From assembly GCA_025351675.1 (NCBI GenBank), contig JANXVK010000362.1, positions 1 to 6,479 on the forward strand: a stretch of 6,479 nt of DNA. Direction: 5' to 3'. The stretch is from Rhizobacter sp. (GTDB lineage Bacteria > Pseudomonadota > Gammaproteobacteria > Burkholderiales > Burkholderiaceae_C). Both the position numbers and the translations under genes were made by a program. Shown here piece by piece: positions 4,241-6,479 of this stretch (the stretch's first letter is position 1; each line of letters opens with the position of its first letter). The notes below the pieces were generated by a model. That model worked only from the letters and a program-made list of their open reading frames with translations. It did not search any database and was not told the DNA's origin.

Positions 4241-6040
4241 ATGAGCTTCCAGGTGTTCGGCTTGCCGGTGTCACGCGGGGTCGCGATCGGGCGCGCCGTG
4301 CTCGTCGCGTCGAGCCGGGTCGACGTGGCGCATTACTTCATCGACGAAGAGCGCGTCGAATCCGAAGTGATGCGCTTGCGCACCGCGCGCGACGCGGTCG
4401 CGAACGAACTCACCACGCTGCAGCGCGATCTGCCTGCCGAGGCGCCGGCCGAACTCTCGGCCCTGCTCGACGTGCACCTGATGTTGCTGCACGACGACAC
4501 GCTGACCGGCGCGACCAAGCAGTGGATCCACGAGCGCCACTACAACGCCGAATGGGCGCTGTCGGCCCAGCTTGAAGTGCTGGCGCGCCAGTTCGACGAG
4601 ATGGAAGACGAGTACCTGCGCGAGCGCAAGGCCGATCTCGAGCAGGTCGTCGAGCGCCTGCTGCGGGCGATGGCGCGCGGGCCGGCCTCGTCGTTCGCGC
4701 CAGCACCGGGTGTCAAACCGCGCGACTTCGCCGGCGAGGACCCGCTGGTGCTGGTCGCCAACGACATCGCGCCAGCCGACATGCTGCAGTTCAAGCGCAG
4801 CGTCTTCACCGGCTTCATCACCGACGTGGGCGGCAAGACCTCGCACACCGCGATCGTCGCGCGCAGCATGGACATCCCGGCGGTGGTGGGCGCGCGCGAG
4901 GCGAGCCGCATCATCCGGCAGGACGACTGGCTCGTGATCGACGGCGACGCCGGCATCGTGATCGTCGATCCGTCACCGATCGTGTTGGAGGAGTATCGAT
5001 TTCGCCAGCGCCAGAGCGATCTGGGGCGCGAGCGGCTCTCGCGGCTGCGCCACACACCGGCGGTCACGCTCGACGGCGAGCGGGTCGAGTTGTTGGCCAA
5101 CATCGAGATGCCCAGCGATGCGATCGCGGCGCTGGATGCCGGCGCCGTTGGCGTCGGCCTGTTCCGCAGCGAGTTCCTGTTCATGAACCGCGACGGCGAG
5201 CTGCCGGGCGAAGACGAGCAGTTCGAGGCGTATCGCGCGGCGGTTGAGGCGATGAAGGGGCTGCCGGTCACGATCCGCACGGTCGACATCGGCGCCGACA
5301 AGCCGCTCGATCGCATGTCGGCGAACGAGCTGCGGCATGAGCACGCGCTGAACCCGGCACTGGGGCTGCGGGCGATTCGCTGGAGCTTGTCGGAGCCGAC
5401 GATGTTCCGCCAGCAGTTGCGCGCGATCCTGCGCGCGAGTGCTTACGGCAAGGTTCGCTTGTTGATCCCGATGGTCGCGCACCTCAGTGAAGTACGGCTC
5501 ACGCTGGAGGCGCTGGCGCGGGCGCGCCAGCAGCTGAGCGAGGCGGGCAAGGCGTTTACCGACGTCGAGGTCGGCGCGATGATCGAGATTCCCGCTGCAG
5601 CGCTGATGCTGCCCGCGTTCCTGCGGCATTTCGACTTCGTCTCGATCGGCACCAACGACCTGATCCAGTACACGCTGGCGATCGATCGCGCCGACGAAGC
5701 AGTTGCGCACCTTTATGACCCGTGGCACCCGGCGGTGCTCGGCCTGCTCGCGCGTGTCATTGCCCAAGCGCGCGCCGCGGGCAAGCATGTCAGCGTGTGT
5801 GGCGAGATGGCCGGCGACCCGGAGTTCACGCACCTGCTGCTGGCGATGGGGCTGCGCAGTCTCTCGATGCACCCGTCGCAGATCGCGTCGATCAAGCAGC
5901 ATGTGCTGCGCACTGACGCACGGCGCTGGGCGGGGCAGCTCGAACGCATTCTGTCGGCGGACGACCCAGGGCGGGCGTGCATCGAAGCGGCGAGGCTCCT
6001 CTCTCCCGCTCGGAACCCGGCGCGCGTCTCAAACGACTAG
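4241..6040 (+). CDS. ptsI: PTS enzyme I (phosphoenolpyruvate-protein phosphotransferase)
   Basis: 599 residues, slightly longer than E. coli EI (575). It autophosphorylates from PEP and passes phosphate to HPr. Domain order is normal: an N-terminal swivelling and HPr-binding part (about 1-150, beginning FGLPVSRGVAIGRA), the phosphohistidine domain with GGKTSHTAIVAR (197-208; His202 equals E. coli His189), and a C-terminal PEP-binding barrel. Barrel residues seen are GLFRSEFLFM (306-315, Arg309), RTVDIGADKPLDRM (346-359), MIEIPAAA (447-454, metal-binding Glu449), VSIGTNDLIQYTLAIDR (467-483, Asn472 and Asp473) and SVCGEMAGDP (518-527, catalytic Cys520). All key residues are present, so the enzyme should be active. 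The first residues fit the family start, although no Shine-Dalgarno sequence precedes the ATG. It is split from ptsH by the opposite-strand acyltransferase gene and so must have its own promoter in 4107-4240. The C-terminus, from about 577, is a short poorly conserved tail. Confidence 0.97.
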   Translation: MSFQVFGLPVSRGVAIGRAVLVASSRVDVAHYFIDEERVESEVMRLRTARDAVANELTTLQRDLPAEAPAELSALLDVHLMLLHDDTLTGATKQWIHERHYNAEWALSAQLEVLARQFDEMEDEYLRERKADLEQVVERLLRAMARGPASSFAPAPGVKPRDFAGEDPLVLVANDIAPADMLQFKRSVFTGFITDVGGKTSHTAIVARSMDIPAVVGAREASRIIRQDDWLVIDGDAGIVIVDPSPIVLEEYRFRQRQSDLGRERLSRLRHTPAVTLDGERVELLANIEMPSDAIAALDAGAVGVGLFRSEFLFMNRDGELPGEDEQFEAYRAAVEAMKGLPVTIRTVDIGADKPLDRMSANELRHEHALNPALGLRAIRWSLSEPTMFRQQLRAILRASAYGKVRLLIPMVAHLSEVRLTLEALARARQQLSEAGKAFTDVEVGAMIEIPAAALMLPAFLRHFDFVSIGTNDLIQYTLAIDRADEAVAHLYDPWHPAVLGLLARVIAQARAAGKHVSVCGEMAGDPEFTHLLLAMGLRSLSMHPSQIASIKQHVLRTDARRWAGQLERILSADDPGRACIEAARLLSPARNPARVSND

Positions 6041-6045
6041 CCTTC

Positions 6046-6064
6046 TTTGCGTGTGGGGCGCAAA
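6046..6064 (+). terminator. Weak hairpin after ptsI
   Basis: TTTGCG (6046-6051) and CGCAAA (6059-6064) form a 6-base-pair stem with a 7-base loop, 5 bases after the ptsI stop. The following bases are AATTGTTG, not a T run, so it is not a classic intrinsic terminator. It overlaps nothing else except the approach to the first rRNA promoter. Confidence 0.2.
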
Positions 6065-6066
6065 AA

Positions 6067-6095
6067 TTGTTGCGACCGAAAAGCTGTGCTACAGT
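6067..6095 (+). promoter_or_regulatory. rRNA-operon promoter, distal copy (here P0)
   Basis: TTGTTG (6067-6072), a 17-base spacer and TACAGT (6090-6095). By itself it is a weak match, but the sequence that follows (GCTAA starting exactly 16 bases after the start of the -10, then ACAGCGGA) is repeated at the same distance after the next promoter, so it looks like a diverged copy of the same module. Confidence 0.45.
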
Positions 6096-6178
6096 CGAAG
6101 GCTTCGCTAATCACAGCGGACCAACGCGATAGCAGCGGGCCGCAACGAGAAGCGAAGAAAGAAAAGAAAGCGGAATGA

Positions 6179-6208
6179 TTGACAGCGTTATCAAAAACAT
6201 GTCAGAAT
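6179..6208 (+). promoter_or_regulatory. rRNA-operon promoter, middle copy (here P1)
   Basis: A perfect -35 TTGACA (6179-6184), an 18-base spacer and CAGAAT (6203-6208). An A-rich block at 6148-6170 lies upstream, as expected for an UP element. The bases after the -10 are CGCTCTC, a G/C-containing discriminator of the kind linked to stringent control. Predicted transcription start is near 6215. Confidence 0.7.
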
Positions 6209-6286
6209 CGCTCTCTCAGCTAAATACAGCGGATCAAAGCGAAAGCAGCGAGACAAAGTAGGCAGCAAAAAAGAAAAGTCGGGTGG

Positions 6287-6316
6287 TTGACAGGGTTATA
6301 TAAGCCAAGTCATAAT
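6287..6316 (+). promoter_or_regulatory. rRNA-operon promoter, proximal copy (here P2)
   Basis: A perfect -35 TTGACA (6287-6292), an 18-base spacer and CATAAT (6311-6316, 5 of 6 matches). AAAAAAGAAAAG at 6267-6278 is a likely UP element. Predicted transcription start is near 6322. It is the best promoter of the three and nearest to the leader. Confidence 0.75.
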
Positions 6317-6352
6317 CCAAGACTAAGCTGATAACTGCAGAACGCAGCAGCG

Positions 6353-6379
6353 ACTACCGGAAGGTAGTGCCGAAAGGCA
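6353..6379 (+). promoter_or_regulatory. Two adjacent tetraloop hairpins in boxB position
   Basis: A 6-base-pair stem closed by GGAA (6353-6368) abuts a 4-base-pair stem closed by GAAA (6368-6379); they share base 6368, so they may be alternatives or slightly shortened when both form. They stand immediately upstream of boxA, where rrn leaders carry the boxB stem-loop of the antitermination site. Confidence 0.55.
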
Positions 6380-6380
6380 A

Positions 6381-6389
6381 GCTCTTTAA
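6381..6389 (+). promoter_or_regulatory. boxA antitermination element
   Basis: GCTCTTTAA is identical to the core of the E. coli rrn boxA (TGCTCTTTAACA). In RNA form it binds NusB and NusE (ribosomal protein S10), starting the antitermination complex that lets RNA polymerase read through the untranslated rRNA operon. It is the strongest evidence that an rRNA operon follows. Confidence 0.88.
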
Positions 6390-6479
6390 AAACTAACAGC
6401 CGATAAGTGTGGGCGTTTGAAGGCGAGTGCCAAGACAATTCGGGGAAGCCTGAAAAGTCTAGGTCTCATGGACCTTAAA

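Larger units (their letters stand above)
6106..6353 (+). repeat. Tandem repeat of the rRNA promoter module, period about 108-113 bases
   Basis: The segment from 6113 to 6139 matches 6226 to 6252 at 23 of 27 positions, beginning ACAGCGGA and ending in AGCAGCG plus two bases, and the GCTAA before it is shared too (6106 and 6219). A third, more diverged copy starts at 6327 (GCTGATAA) and ends in GCAGCAGCGA at 6344-6353. Each copy follows a promoter at a constant distance, and A-rich stretches precede the second and third -35 (6148-6170 and 6267-6278), likely acting as UP elements. Successive -10 hexamers are 113 and 108 bases apart. Confidence 0.7.
6322..6479 (+). other. Transcribed leader of an rRNA operon (5' of 16S rRNA, which lies outside)
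   Basis: The segment has the elements of a proteobacterial rrn leader: small hairpins, then boxA, then a GTGTGGGCG boxC-like element at 6407-6415. Hairpins are CTGC/GCAG (6335-6347), ACTACC-GGAA-GGTAGT (6353-6368) and TGCC-GAAA-GGCA (6368-6379), followed by boxA within one base. A further 5-base-pair stem, AGGTC/GACCT, lies at 6461-6475. The conserved 16S start (AGAGTTTGATC) is not in the window, so the mature rRNA begins after 6479. No open reading frame here looks real. Confidence 0.8.

Noticed and set aside
4973..5902. A 309-codon minus-strand frame inside ptsI
   Set aside because: It is antisense to fully conserved enzyme I motifs, and its composition (Arg, Gln, Asp, Leu) is typical of antisense frames in high-GC genes.
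6461..6475. AGGTC/GACCT stem as a terminator at the right edge
   Set aside because: Only 5 base pairs, followed by TAAA rather than a T run, and it lies within an rRNA leader after boxA. It is more likely part of leader folding or processing.
6041..6479. A tRNA, a 16S gene start, or a small protein gene in the terminal non-coding region
   Set aside because: No cloverleaf or T-loop pattern is seen, the conserved 16S 5' end is absent, and the short frames here lack start signals and coding character.
1..6479. Mobile elements, CRISPR arrays, or phage remains
   Set aside because: No transposase or integrase motifs, no terminal inverted repeats and no regular spacer-repeat array were seen on either strand; the only tandem repeats are the two regulatory arrays described.

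Overview
The window comes from a high-GC Gram-negative bacterium, most likely a beta-proteobacterium of the Burkholderiales or a close relative. The inference rests on strong G/C preference at third codon positions, a small cytosolic PTS set (EIIA of the mannose family, HPr with Ala after the GLHAR motif, enzyme I), and a typical proteobacterial rRNA-operon leader at the right edge. The exact genus cannot be read from the sequence alone.

Layout. (1) Positions 1-707, minus strand: the N-terminal 235 residues of a CaiB/BaiF (family III) CoA-transferase that runs off the left edge. (2) Positions 761-3256, plus strand: a tightly packed set of four genes, namely a small putative lipoprotein, an MFS transporter (overlapping it by 4 bases), PTS EIIA (9 bases later) and HPr (overlapping EIIA by 32 bases). 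(3) Positions 3270-4106, minus strand: an OlsB-like GNAT N-acyltransferase, convergent with HPr. (4) Positions 4107-4240: a 134-base divergent promoter region. (5) Positions 4241-6040, plus strand: ptsI, enzyme I. (6) Positions 6041-6479: no protein gene. This stretch holds three tandem promoter modules and a transcribed leader with small hairpins, boxA and a boxC-like element. It is the front end of an rRNA operon whose 16S gene lies beyond the right edge.

How the genes work together. EI, HPr and EIIA form a phosphorelay from PEP (His202 of EI, His15 of HPr, His9 of EIIA). No sugar permease (EIIB/EIIC) is present in the window, so a regulatory rather than transport role is likely. The acyltransferase probably belongs to ornithine-lipid synthesis and interrupts the ptsH-ptsI pair on the opposite strand.

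The most interesting signal is non-coding. The region upstream of the acyltransferase carries four 11-base direct repeats with a TGTCA(C/T) core, read in the gene's own direction, ending exactly 10 bases before a -10-like hexamer. This is the architecture of a double Pho box and fits the known phosphate-starvation control of ornithine-lipid genes in other bacteria. Second is the triplicated rRNA promoter module. I see no wholly new multi-gene system here.
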